The position numbers and the translations under genes are program-made. From JABJGO01 sp963921245 (lineage in GTDB: Bacteria; Pseudomonadota; Alphaproteobacteria; Rhodospirillales; Casp-alpha2): a DNA stretch of 40,425 nucleotides. Within the stretch, counting starts at the first letter, position 1. Each line of letters begins with the position of its first letter. Positions 25,455 to 31,893 of the stretch are shown here, in pieces. The stretch lies in the NCBI GenBank assembly GCA_963921245.4, contig CAWUEY030000002.1:1-40425 (forward strand), read 5' to 3'. Under the pieces are notes generated by a model that saw nothing but the letters and a program-made list of their open reading frames with translations, was not told where the DNA came from and made no database searches.

Positions 25455-26383
25455 TTTTCGTTATCGTTTTGTACTTCTACGGCTGGGGTGGTTTTGAGGC
25501 TGAAAGGTGGTTTCAGAAACGCCATGATGACACCGGACAGACGGTTCTCCTGCTCATCGTCTGCAGATACCACGGGGTATTTGTCCGTATCAAAAAAATC
25601 TGTGAGGATTTCCTCGTTAAATCGGTCCCGCTGCGCCGCCAGGGTGTCAACGATGACGTTGCGGATGGGCCAGGTGTAGTGAGGCAATTCAATTTTTCGT
25701 CGACCTACCTGGGCGCGCATCTGATCTAGCAGTATACGGGTTTTTACCTGCGGGAAGGCCGCGTTTAATCGGCGCAGTATTTCAAGAAACGCTGCGGGTT
25801 CGCTCTTGTTGGCTCTTTTTTCAGTGACTTTATCTAAAAGCTCAGGCACCGCTGACTCGCAGAAGTGTTCAAGCACGTTGTTGTGTTTGGTGTAGTTCAC
25901 AAAGCGGACGTTTTCCTCGCCGAACACGTTCTGCCATTTGCGGGCGAGGGCCACGTAGTTGAACCGCCAGCGGGAGGCTCGAAAAAAATCATCTATGCTG
26001 CGTTTGCCGCCCCACTTGATGTGCTCCCCATAAAGTGAGACAAGCCAGGACAAAGGATCTCTCAGGTAGCAGTAGACGGTAACTTCATAGGCTGAAAGAA
26101 TATCGCGGTAAGCCTGTATTCTTGCCTTGTCTTCAAACATGGAAAAATGTTCTGACGACAGGATGATGCGATCGTAACCTTGTGTTTCTGTTTCAAGCTT
26201 CTGCTTGAGTGAGTCAATATCGGGGATCAGCCGGGCAATGTCGTAGTGATGATTGGATGTTTTGCCGGTGTCGGGGTAGAGCACCTGCTGTTTTTTCAGT
26301 CGTTCCTTGTGTTTCTCAAGAAATGCCTGGATGGAGGTTGAGCCCGTCTTGGCCGCGCCGATATGAAGCACGAGCTCTTGCAT
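25451..26383 (-). CDS. PAPS-dependent sulfotransferase-like protein
   Basis: The product has 310 residues from ATG at 26383; ATG 26419 would add 12 residues without a better ribosome site. Residues 7-17 (HIGAAKTGSTS) match the 5'-phosphosulfate loop of sulfotransferases. SSEHF (76-80) and CYLRDPLSWLVSLY (105-118) match the 3'-phosphate-binding region. No signal peptide is seen, so it should be cytoplasmic, as expected for enzymes using PAPS. It converges on the acyltransferase pair and probably modifies a cell-surface glycan or its precursor. A related transferase of unknown substrate is the alternative. Confidence 0.78.
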   Translation of the reverse strand: MQELVLHIGAAKTGSTSIQAFLEKHKERLKKQQVLYPDTGKTSNHHYDIARLIPDIDSLKQKLETETQGYDRIILSSEHFSMFEDKARIQAYRDILSAYEVTVYCYLRDPLSWLVSLYGEHIKWGGKRSIDDFFRASRWRFNYVALARKWQNVFGEENVRFVNYTKHNNVLEHFCESAVPELLDKVTEKRANKSEPAAFLEILRRLNAAFPQVKTRILLDQMRAQVGRRKIELPHYTWPIRNVIVDTLAAQRDRFNEEILTDFFDTDKYPVVSADDEQENRLSGVIMAFLKPPFSLKTTPAVEVQNDNEN

Positions 26384-26709
26384 GTTTGGGTGACCCTGGT
26401 GAAACGAAACAGTGAGCATATCTCATACGGATTTCTTTTTCGACTCTGTTACTCGTGCCTACCGTTGGCCTGGGCGGCGCATCAGCAGGTTATCCTTCAG
26501 TTTCACCCGCTGTCGGAGCAAGGGTTGAAACCCGAGAAAGTTTACATATATATTAACTTTCTGTTGCAAGCGTGAAAGTTCTCCAAGAGGGGTCCGTATG
26601 TCGAGTGTTGGGATGTGAGGGTTGCATGGAATCCCTTGAAGAAGCGCTCCATTCTGTACGGCCTGACAAGCGTAAATGCAAATTGGCACAAAGTTAACGA
26701 GAAACTACA
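26384..26709. other. 326-base intergenic region with inverted GAAAGTT repeats and one tiny frame
   Basis: GAAAGTT at 26536-26542 faces AACTTTC at 26555-26561 across an AT-rich 12-base spacer. A third GAAAGTT follows at 26574-26580. This resembles an operator for the XRE regulator downstream. A 23-codon frame (ATG 26626, TAA ending 26697, starting MESLEEALHSVRPDK) has GAGG upstream and might be a real small peptide. Nothing else was recognised. Confidence 0.4.
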
Positions 26710-27003
26710 GTGAGCATTTTGAATCATTACTTCTCAGAAGCAGCGTTAGAGAGCGACGACTTTGCTAGAGACGATCAGCGAGAGCGCTGGATCTACAACG
26801 TCACCGAAGACCTTTTAGTCCTGATGGATTCAAAAGGTGTTAGCAAAGCTGGCCTGGCCAAGAAGCTGGGGAAGAGCAAGCCTCATATATCCCAACTCCT
26901 CAAAGGTAACAGCAACATGACGCTTGGTACCTTTTCTGATATTTGTTTTGCCCTTGGGGTTACTCCTAAGGTTACGGTTCCCGGCGTACAACACATCAGG
27001 TAA
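26710..27003 (+). CDS. XRE/HigA-like helix-turn-helix regulator
   Basis: The product has 97 residues from GTG 26710. The helix-turn-helix reads KAGLAKKLGKSKPHISQLLKG (about residues 46-66), followed by a second helix set (TLGTFSDICFALG). This is the XRE-type domain seen in HigA-like antitoxins and small phage regulators. No adjacent toxin gene is present upstream or downstream, so it is an orphan. It lies in the low-GC accessory segment, with inverted repeats upstream that could be its own operator. Confidence 0.75.
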   Translation: MSILNHYFSEAALESDDFARDDQRERWIYNVTEDLLVLMDSKGVSKAGLAKKLGKSKPHISQLLKGNSNMTLGTFSDICFALGVTPKVTVPGVQHIR

Positions 27004-27056
27004 CTCTTAGACCCTGCCTACATAAAATGAGCCATCAGGTGTGTTTTCTAACCTAA

Positions 27057-27084
27057 TTGAAATTCTATACTTTGCGTTTATCAT
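27057..27084 (+). promoter_or_regulatory. Candidate promoter for the lipoprotein gene
   Basis: TTGAAA at 27057-27062 and TATCAT at 27079-27084 are separated by 16 bases, 38 bases before the ATG at 27122. It is a reasonable sigma-70-like match in an AT-rich gap, but not proof of activity. Confidence 0.35.
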
Positions 27085-27121
27085 TACCTACCTATCGTAG
27101 TGCAAAGGCGAGTTAAACGTT

Positions 27122-27517
27122 ATGAAAGCGATGCTGTTTGCGTTGTTTGTTGTCGCATTGACCACGTCGTGTGCGTCAATCACACGAGGTACCAATGAAG
27201 CCTACGCTGTACAGACGTCCCCTGGTGGCGCGACGGTATCGATAACCCATGCAGGTGGATACGAACAATGTACCAGTCCGTGCTCGGTCCAGGTCAAACG
27301 CAAAGGCATGTTGATGATCGAGATCGTGAAGGACGGTTACCAAGATTTCATGACGACAATTCAGTCGGCTATTGATGGCGCCGGCGGGGCAGGCATGGCG
27401 GGTAATCTTCTGTTTGGCGGCATTATTGGTGCTGGCGTTGATGCTGGCACCGGTGCGATGCATTCGCACAAACCGAACCCATTGGTGGTTGAGTTAGAGC
27501 CTGCAGGCGCAGATTGA
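27122..27517 (+). CDS. Small lipoprotein with PEGA-like segment
   Basis: The 131-residue protein starts MKAMLFALFVVALTTSCAS, a lipoprotein signal with the lipobox ending at Cys17. The mature part has SPGGATVSI, a Cys pair in YEQCTSPCSVQVKRKG and IEIVKDGY, a pattern like PEGA-type domains in cell-envelope lipoproteins. A Gly-rich, weakly hydrophobic stretch follows (residues about 86-110). The protein should be anchored in the outer or inner membrane. As an isolated accessory gene in a phage it may be expressed by lysogens, for example in surface alteration or exclusion; that role is inference. Confidence 0.7.
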   Translation: MKAMLFALFVVALTTSCASITRGTNEAYAVQTSPGGATVSITHAGGYEQCTSPCSVQVKRKGMLMIEIVKDGYQDFMTTIQSAIDGAGGAGMAGNLLFGGIIGAGVDAGTGAMHSHKPNPLVVELEPAGAD

Positions 27518-27612
27518 TTGTTTAGTTGCTGCAGTATCCATCCTTCATTATTCGGAGGATAAACAGGCGGGTTGGAGCCGCGGAGCTCCTTGCCTGCCCC
27601 TATCTGGTCCAC
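27511..27612 (-). pseudogene. N-terminal remnant related to the gene at 29700-30015
   Basis: Read leftward, this segment encodes NPPVYPPNNEGWILQQLNNQS and then runs into the antisense of the lipoprotein gene. The motif WILQQLNNQS is also in the N-terminus of the leftward gene at 29700-30015 (bases 29911-29943), with clear DNA similarity (shared AGTTGCTG and ATCCA blocks). It looks like a truncated second copy left by rearrangement. Confidence 0.45.
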
Positions 27613-27679
27613 TGCGGCCCTAAACGAGCGAAAGCGGCCTCACGTGAAGCGAAGCCGCATCCTTTCGTCCTGCCCGCAG

Positions 27680-27919
27680 ATGTTTCAGATTGAAACTCTT
27701 CAAGATTGGGACCCCAGTCACGAGGAGATCGCCACCTCGATGAGACGTGTGGCGCAGATCGTTGGCGAATTGAGCGAGCTTGCTGAAGACCCTTTGGCCG
27801 GTGTGAAAGCGATGGAGTATGCTACTTTCATGACCCAGATGGCAGCTGCTATCAATGAAGGGGATGAAGCCAAGCTGGAGGAGTTAACGGAGCAACTAAA
27901 CAAGAGGTCATTCTTATGA
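27680..27919 (+). CDS. Small hypothetical protein, 79 residues
   Basis: ATG 27680 gives MFQIETLQDWDPSHEE followed by two acidic helices (MRRVAQIVGELSELAEDP; LEELTEQLNKRSFL). A longer frame back to 27572 has an Arg/Pro/Ser-rich start unlike the rest and was not chosen. No domain was recognised. The stop overlaps the next start (ATGA), suggesting that the two small helical proteins are made together. It resembles small antitoxin-like or regulatory proteins in size and charge only. Confidence 0.5.
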   Translation: MFQIETLQDWDPSHEEIATSMRRVAQIVGELSELAEDPLAGVKAMEYATFMTQMAAAINEGDEAKLEELTEQLNKRSFL

Positions 27920-28065
27920 ACAGAAACGATGAAATGCGGATTCGCTCTCTGTGCAAAGAAGCTGAAGCGAAAATTGCCAGAGCAATGAAACTGCTTGACG
28001 ATGCATACGCATCACATCTCGAAAAGGAAACGAAGTCCAAGGAAAAAGAGCTACGCGCTGCATAA
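27916..28065 (+). CDS. Small helical protein, 49 residues
   Basis: ATG 27916 overlaps the upstream stop (ATGA). The product (MNRNDEMRIRSLCKEAEAK..., ending KEKELRAA) is a single charged helix or coiled coil. No family was recognised. Coupling to the previous gene and a normal small-protein composition support it being translated. Confidence 0.5.
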   Translation: MNRNDEMRIRSLCKEAEAKIARAMKLLDDAYASHLEKETKSKEKELRAA

Positions 28066-28128
28066 AGTACCTGGCTGGTAACCAATCTTAAAAAAACCCG
28101 TTGCAGCTGAGGACGTGGGGGTAATGAA

Positions 28129-28479
28129 ATGACGGAAATGTTGACCATCAACGTACTGGGTTACGTTGAGGACGGTGATTGGGTGGCTCACGCTTTGGAA
28201 ATGGACATTGTCGCTGTTGGGGATACATTTGAAGAAGCATGTGAGGAATTGAACGAACTCATTGATATGCAGTTGTCATTTGCTGCGCTCAAGCAAGATC
28301 CATCCTTGGTATCGCATCCTGCTCCCATTGAATACTGGAATATTCTTAACGACCTGAAGCGGCAGAGGCTCGATGCGCTTATCGCGGGCAAGCAATCACG
28401 CGAACGTGATGATTACCGTCTGGGCGGTTTGCCGTGGCCTCAAGCTGTCGTGCCCGGAGATTTTGCCGCCGCCGTCTAA
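28129..28479 (+). CDS. HicB-like antitoxin-type protein
   Basis: The 116-residue protein begins TINVLGYVEDGDWVAHALEMDIVAVGDT, followed by FEEACEELNELIDMQL. The strand-strand-helix plan with WVAHALEMDIVAVGDT is the partial RNase H-like fold of HicB antitoxins. The last 50 residues lack a clear DNA-binding domain. The ribosome site is GGGGTAATGAA. A short frame just downstream (28494-28580) looks like the start of a HicA toxin, so this may be the surviving half of a hicBA pair. Confidence 0.6.
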   Translation: MTEMLTINVLGYVEDGDWVAHALEMDIVAVGDTFEEACEELNELIDMQLSFAALKQDPSLVSHPAPIEYWNILNDLKRQRLDALIAGKQSRERDDYRLGGLPWPQAVVPGDFAAAV

Positions 28480-28493
28480 AATATGAAATCATA

Positions 28494-28580
28494 TTGAAGT
28501 ATCGGGAGCTGATCAAACGGCTCCGAGACTATGACCCAGCCTTTGAAGTGATAATGCCTGTATCTTCATCTTTGGATTGA
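28494..28580 (+). pseudogene. Truncated HicA-like start
   Basis: From TTG 28494 the frame reads KYRELIKRLRDYDPAFEV and then breaks off with a short unrelated tail to TGA 28578-28580. The opening resembles HicA-type mRNA-interferase N-termini (KYRELIKRLR), but the glycine/histidine catalytic part that should follow is absent. Together with the HicB-like gene upstream it suggests a decayed toxin. Confidence is limited by the short length. Confidence 0.4.
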
Positions 28581-28637
28581 CAGGGGTGCAATTTCCACTA
28601 CGTTCGTTTTGAAACTCAACCGCCAGGCACCCCCAGC

Positions 28638-28648
28638 GGGGGGGGGGG
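28638..28648 (+). repeat. Poly-G tract, 11 G
   Basis: Eleven consecutive G residues occur in the 138-base gap before the PemK/MazF-like gene, about 70 bases upstream of its ATG. Long G tracts are prone to slippage during replication and to sequencing error. Placement upstream of a toxin-like gene could alter its promoter spacing; this is conjecture. Confidence 0.9.
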
Positions 28649-28718
28649 ATACCCCTCTACCCGTTAGAGAATTGTAAATGGCCAGATACGGCGCTTCTTG
28701 CGTGATACGATCTCTTGC

Positions 28719-29147
28719 ATGAGGCGTAACACAGTAGAATTCTGCAAGACCGGACAAGTTCTGTTATGCGACTTCCGCGGGCTGGCGAAGGGAGAGATGA
28801 CCAAGAAGGACAGGCCGGTCATTGCGTTGAACCCCAGTAGTGATGGCTTGGTTACAGTTGTGGCCCTGAGTTCCACGGTACCCGAGAAGCAGAATTCACC
28901 GCTTTACTACCAGATACCGCGTAGCAGATTGCCCAAGGTTCAGCACATGCAGAAGGTAGACACATGGGTAAAGGGGGGCATGATCTATCGAATCAGCCTT
29001 GACCGCTTATCCTGGCTAACTGACCGTAAGGGCCATTTCTGGAAAGAAAAGATATGGCCAGTAGAGCTAAAAAAAGTGCAGGCATGCGTCCTGCAAGGCT
29101 TAAAACTAGGGCATTTGAGCCAATATTTAGATGAGGGAACTGGGTAA
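28719..29147 (+). CDS. PemK/MazF-like toxin-type protein
   Basis: The product has 142 residues from ATG 28719, which fits the family N-terminus (CKTGQVLLCDFRG); ATG 28698 would add 7 residues. The order GQVLLCDF, MTKKDRPVIALNP, VTVVALSSTVP and the later LSWLTDRKG segment match the SH3-like PemK/MazF fold of sequence-specific RNases. The family usually pairs with a small antitoxin. None is adjacent on the same strand, though a 73-residue acidic protein is encoded leftward just downstream. It may act in exclusion or maintenance. Confidence 0.7.
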   Translation: MRRNTVEFCKTGQVLLCDFRGLAKGEMTKKDRPVIALNPSSDGLVTVVALSSTVPEKQNSPLYYQIPRSRLPKVQHMQKVDTWVKGGMIYRISLDRLSWLTDRKGHFWKEKIWPVELKKVQACVLQGLKLGHLSQYLDEGTG

Positions 29148-29166
29148 ATGACCATGGGTCTAAAGT

Positions 29167-29196
29167 TTGACAAACGCAAAACAGACTTTATATTCT
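29167..29196 (+). promoter_or_regulatory. Strong sigma-70-like promoter candidate
   Basis: TTGACA (29167-29172) and TATTCT (29191-29196) are 18 bases apart. No rightward protein gene follows. Transcription would start near 29203 and run toward the hairpin at 29294-29317. Confidence 0.5.
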
Positions 29197-29202
29197 ATAA
29201 CC

Positions 29203-29326
29203 GGCCCTGTTCCTTAATTGGAGCAGTTACTAAGACTGCGGTTGATGCGTTGCCGTAGCAAGTCCTAAACCGTTGGGGTTGTTGGACAATTCTGAAGGGG
29301 TCCCTCGGGGCCCCTTCTCTATTTCT
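29203..29326 (+). ncRNA. Candidate small RNA ending in a GC-rich hairpin
   Basis: Downstream of the TTGACA-18-TATTCT promoter, about 120 bases contain no rightward gene and end at a hairpin (GAAGGGG at 29294-29300 paired with CCCCTTC at 29311-29317) followed by TCTATTTCT. That layout fits a small RNA with an intrinsic terminator. It would be antisense to the 3' half of the leftward gene at 29230-29451. The U tract is imperfect, so this is only a candidate. Confidence 0.3.
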
Positions 29327-29451
29327 GAAGCCGCCATCTCCCTCCTCATAGCCTCCAACGCTAAAACCGCACTATCTATGTCCCCGTCTTCCAATGACGT
29401 GATTACTGCTTTCAAAAACTCCTCTAATTCATCCTCATCATAGGAAATCAT
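29230..29451 (-). CDS. Small acidic protein, 73 residues
   Basis: ATG at 29451 is preceded, in the leftward direction, by TTGGAGAAGACG, a good ribosome site. The protein has an acidic helical N-terminus (MISYDEDELEEFLKAVITSL; SAVLALEAMRREM) and a disordered Gly/Pro/Asn tail. No domain was recognised. Its gene contains the GC-rich hairpin at 29294-29317. It lies tail-to-tail with the PemK/MazF-like gene; an antitoxin role is possible but unsupported by homology. Confidence 0.5.
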   Translation of the reverse strand: MISYDEDELEEFLKAVITSLEDGDIDSAVLALEAMRREMAASEIEKGPRGTPSELSNNPNGLGLATATHQPQS

Positions 29452-29699
29452 CGTCTTCTCCAATGTGGGCCTAGAAGACTATCGAATCAACGTGATATTA
29501 CTGTGACGTTGTTCTCAGAACTGGTTGAAAAGTGTTGAAGGAAAGGTGAAAAAGTTTAGCGGTACTTGATGTCATGGAATCCATGTTGAAGACGATTATG
29601 CAGAGAACGAAGCCTTAGGCTTTACAGTCGGCTCATAAACAACTTCAAGAGTCATGCGTGAGGCGGGTGAGTCTGACCCCTTACCTCCACATTTTTAAG

Positions 29700-30015
29700 C
29701 TATTTCAAAAGCACTTCCATGATTCGATCGAATCTGGACTCCAGGATGAATGCTACGACAGCCAGCACACCGGCTGAGAACGCGAACATGTACAAGATCG
29801 ATCCGTTGCAGACCTTTCGCCAGTTCTTTGACATCACCTGACAGTTCCTTCAGGGAGTCATTCATGTGTTCGAGTGTTCGTTCCATTGCCTTAATGTCTC
29901 CGCTGTCTCCGCTCTGATTATTCAGTTGCTGGAGAATCCAATCCTCTTTACCTACCGCACCTGACGGAGGCGTTCCTGCTGGTTGATGTGGAGGGGTGGG
30001 GGTATTATCGCTCAC
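29700..30015 (-). pseudogene. Coiled-coil membrane protein gene with a one-base frameshift
   Basis: Leftward from ATG 30015 the frame encodes a Pro-rich start, WILQQLNNQS and a coiled coil (TLEHMNDSLKELSGDVKELAKG). It then turns into Cys/Arg-rich nonsense ending at 29695. Skipping one base near 29806-29812 restores NGSILYMFAFSAGVLAVVAF, a transmembrane helix, then ESRFDRIMEVLLK and TAG at 29700-29702. The repaired protein is 104 residues: coiled coil plus C-terminal membrane anchor, the same plan as the protein at 11175-11468. Either a sequencing error or a real inactivating insertion. Confidence 0.65.
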
Positions 30016-30278
30016 GCATTCCTCGCCATGAACTCCCAGAGATCGTTGTTTGCGTATCCCCAGTAACCGTTCGTTGATAGAACAACATGCTTAATTCTGG
30101 CGTCACTTTTGTCCTTACCGCCGTCGAAAAACAGTTTGCTCGAGACTTCTTTGGTGAGATCATTTGTGGCCACAAGCCACACCCTGGACTGTACGTGATA
30201 GTTAACCGGGTAGCGTTCTTCGAGATCCAGCGCAAACTGCGCATCCTCTTCATCCACAATGATCGCCAACACAGTCAT
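30012..30278 (-). CDS. Hypothetical protein, 88 residues
   Basis: The protein starts MTVLAIIVDEEDAQFALDLEERY and contains HVQSRVWLVATNDLTKEVSSKL and HVVLSTNGYWGYANNDLWEF. The alternating strands and helices suggest a compact alpha/beta fold. The pattern resembles small phage proteins of unknown role near integrase. Its stop overlaps the start of the leftward coiled-coil gene (ATGA), so both form a two-gene unit. No family was recognised. Confidence 0.6.
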   Translation of the reverse strand: MTVLAIIVDEEDAQFALDLEERYPVNYHVQSRVWLVATNDLTKEVSSKLFFDGGKDKSDARIKHVVLSTNGYWGYANNDLWEFMARNA

Positions 30279-30406
30279 AGGTAAAAATCCGCTCCCTTCA
30301 GCGGCGGTTATACAAAAAAGGCAAGTGTAAAGTCACGAGTGAGGTGGGTGAGCGTTTGCTCTCAGTTCCGCATTGTTAATCCAAATACAGAGCCTCCAAG
30401 GCAGCT

Positions 30407-30493
30407 TCATACTCTCTCTTCGTCTTCCATGGTACCTGCCAGGTATCGGAGGAAGACATCCCGGTCGTGATTCGGAGGCCAGAACTTATGCAT
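30407..30493 (-). CDS. Possible 28-residue peptide
   Basis: ATG at 30493 (leftward) follows CAGGGGTGATC, a good ribosome site, and encodes MHKFWPPNHDRDVFLRYLAG plus a short acidic end. A TATATATA stretch lies about 30 bases upstream in the same direction. No homology was recognised. It is supported only by the ribosome site and codon content. The rest of the 30279-30771 gap holds the attachment site and a terminator. Confidence 0.3.
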   Translation of the reverse strand: MHKFWPPNHDRDVFLRYLAGTMEDEERV

Positions 30494-30687
30494 GATCACC
30501 CCTGAAAGGTGGGGAAAGGGGTATATATATAGACGTAGCAGGACTTTGTGCGGTGCGGGAACTATGTGCCCGATTGTGCCAACTTTTGTGACCGGGTCTG
30601 ATAATTGATGGTAATCGGTGACACTGGAATGGCCTGAAGGCCGCATCTTTGTGTCATTTGGTATTATAGATGTACATGGCTTTCGGA

Positions 30688-30710
30688 TTCGAGTCCCGTC
30701 CGGTCCGCCA
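30688..30710 (+). other. attP: attP core candidate: 3' half of a tRNA (T-loop to CCA)
   Basis: Reading right, TTCGAGT (7-base T-loop), CCCGT (T-stem 3' strand), CCGGTCC (7-base acceptor 3' strand), G (discriminator) and CCA follow with exactly tRNA spacing. The matching 5' halves (acceptor GGACCGG and the rest) are absent; only TCGGA stands where ACGGG would be needed. A tRNA 3' end next to a phage integrase gene is the classic attP core that rebuilds the host tRNA after integration. The host target tRNA would have acceptor GGACCGG/CCGGTCC and T-stem ACGGG/CCCGT. Confidence 0.75.
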
Positions 30711-30726
30711 CTCACCCCTTATAAAC

Positions 30727-30757
30727 AAAGGGCTGCAGCCAATACAACCCTTTTTTT
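30727..30757 (+). terminator. Rho-independent terminator downstream of the tRNA half
   Basis: AAAGGG (30727-30732) pairs with CCCTTT (30748-30753) and is followed by an unbroken T run to 30757. The inner loop holds a GGCTGCAGCC palindrome. It would terminate the restored tRNA after integration. On the opposite strand it follows the integrase stop. Confidence 0.6.
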
Positions 30758-30771
30758 GTGCCCGCATTGTG

Positions 30772-31893
30772 TCATTTTAACGCCCCGTCGAGTCTTGATA
30801 CGCGCTTTTCGTCCCTGTCTTTGTCCTGTTCCCGCTTGAAGTAGTGCTTCTTGATCATGTCCACAGATGTACCGCACATCTCTGCGATTTCATCCAGGGG
30901 AACTTCGTCTGACACGCACATCGATATGAAGGTTGATCGCCAGGGGTATAGCTTTTGAGAGCCATTACAGTCAATCCTGGGCCTTATGCCGGTAGCATCA
31001 TGCGCTCGCCACCACCATTTCATCAGCCAATCAGCATCCTTGAACCGGTGGCCTTGGGGCGATAGGTGGATCAGATCGCGTTTAAATTTGGTGGGATTGC
31101 TATCCAGCATCTCTTGAACGATTTTCGAAACCACTATAGTCCTAGACTTTTTACCGCTCGCATTCTTCGTGTAAAGCCGTATCTCGCGTCTTACCATCTC
31201 CTGGTCAACGGTGAGGTAGGGCTTTTGATACTTCGCCCAGGCTCCACCTAGAAGCTCGCCAGTGCGTTTCCCGGTGTAGAAGCCCTCAAGAAAGTAACGC
31301 CAGGCAATGATGCTGTTTTCGTGCAGCCAGGAGAGCAGGGCGTCCCTTTCCTCTTTAGTGTACGGATCTGGCTCAGGGTTGTCCTCATCCCGCCCCTTGG
31401 CGATTACAGGGACGAACGACCGTGTTATGGCGTCATCGTCTATGGCGAGGGCTACAATGCGTCTCAGGACGCTCAGAGCGTTTCTCTTGCCCTTGATGCT
31501 TAAATCCTTCCGCGTAGCCAGGTGGCGCTCTATTTCGGTCCTCGTGAGCGTTTCTATGAGCCTGTCGTCGAATACTGCCCAATTGGCGTTGTAGACGCTT
31601 TTGTAGCCGCCAATGGTCGAATCTCGAAGGGATTGAGGAGCAACCACGGCAAAAAAGTGATCGCGGTAGTATTTCAGGGTGTTGGGGGATTTTTTCTCGC
31701 CGGTCCACTCTTCGATGAGGGCGTCAAGGTTTTCGCCAAACTTCCAGCGATCTACGAGCCTTTCTCGTTCTCGTGCCAGCCGTTTGCGGTTTTCCTGGGA
31801 TGTGCTTTCACCTGGTAGTGAGAATCTACGTCTATTCTTGCCTGAACCGATAGTTATCCAGACAGTGCGCCCCCTTACACTAACTCCAGCCAT
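30772..31893 (-). CDS. int: Tyrosine-recombinase integrase
   Basis: This 373-residue protein catalyses site-specific integration and, with an excisionase, excision. It has an N-terminal arm-binding region, a SAM-like core-binding domain (about 55-165) and a catalytic domain with R210 (YTGKRTGELL), a lysine in SGKKSRTI (248/249), R319 (LYPWRST) and the nucleophile Y351 (IKKHYFKR). The usual His of HxxR is Tyr316, and the GH motif is CGTS, so the active site is atypical but keeps R-K-R-Y. Its 3' end is adjacent to the attP candidate. The start overlaps the excisionase-like gene by 19 bases. Confidence 0.92.
   Translation of the reverse strand: MAGVSVRGRTVWITIGSGKNRRRFSLPGESTSQENRKRLARERERLVDRWKFGENLDALIEEWTGEKKSPNTLKYYRDHFFAVVAPQSLRDSTIGGYKSVYNANWAVFDDRLIETLTRTEIERHLATRKDLSIKGKRNALSVLRRIVALAIDDDAITRSFVPVIAKGRDEDNPEPDPYTKEERDALLSWLHENSIIAWRYFLEGFYTGKRTGELLGGAWAKYQKPYLTVDQEMVRREIRLYTKNASGKKSRTIVVSKIVQEMLDSNPTKFKRDLIHLSPQGHRFKDADWLMKWWWRAHDATGIRPRIDCNGSQKLYPWRSTFISMCVSDEVPLDEIAEMCGTSVDMIKKHYFKREQDKDRDEKRVSRLDGALK

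Noticed and set aside
30407..30715. Leftward 102-codon frame through the attP region
   Set aside because: It reads through the tRNA-derived attP sequence; only its last 28 codons, with their own ribosome site, look plausible and are listed separately.
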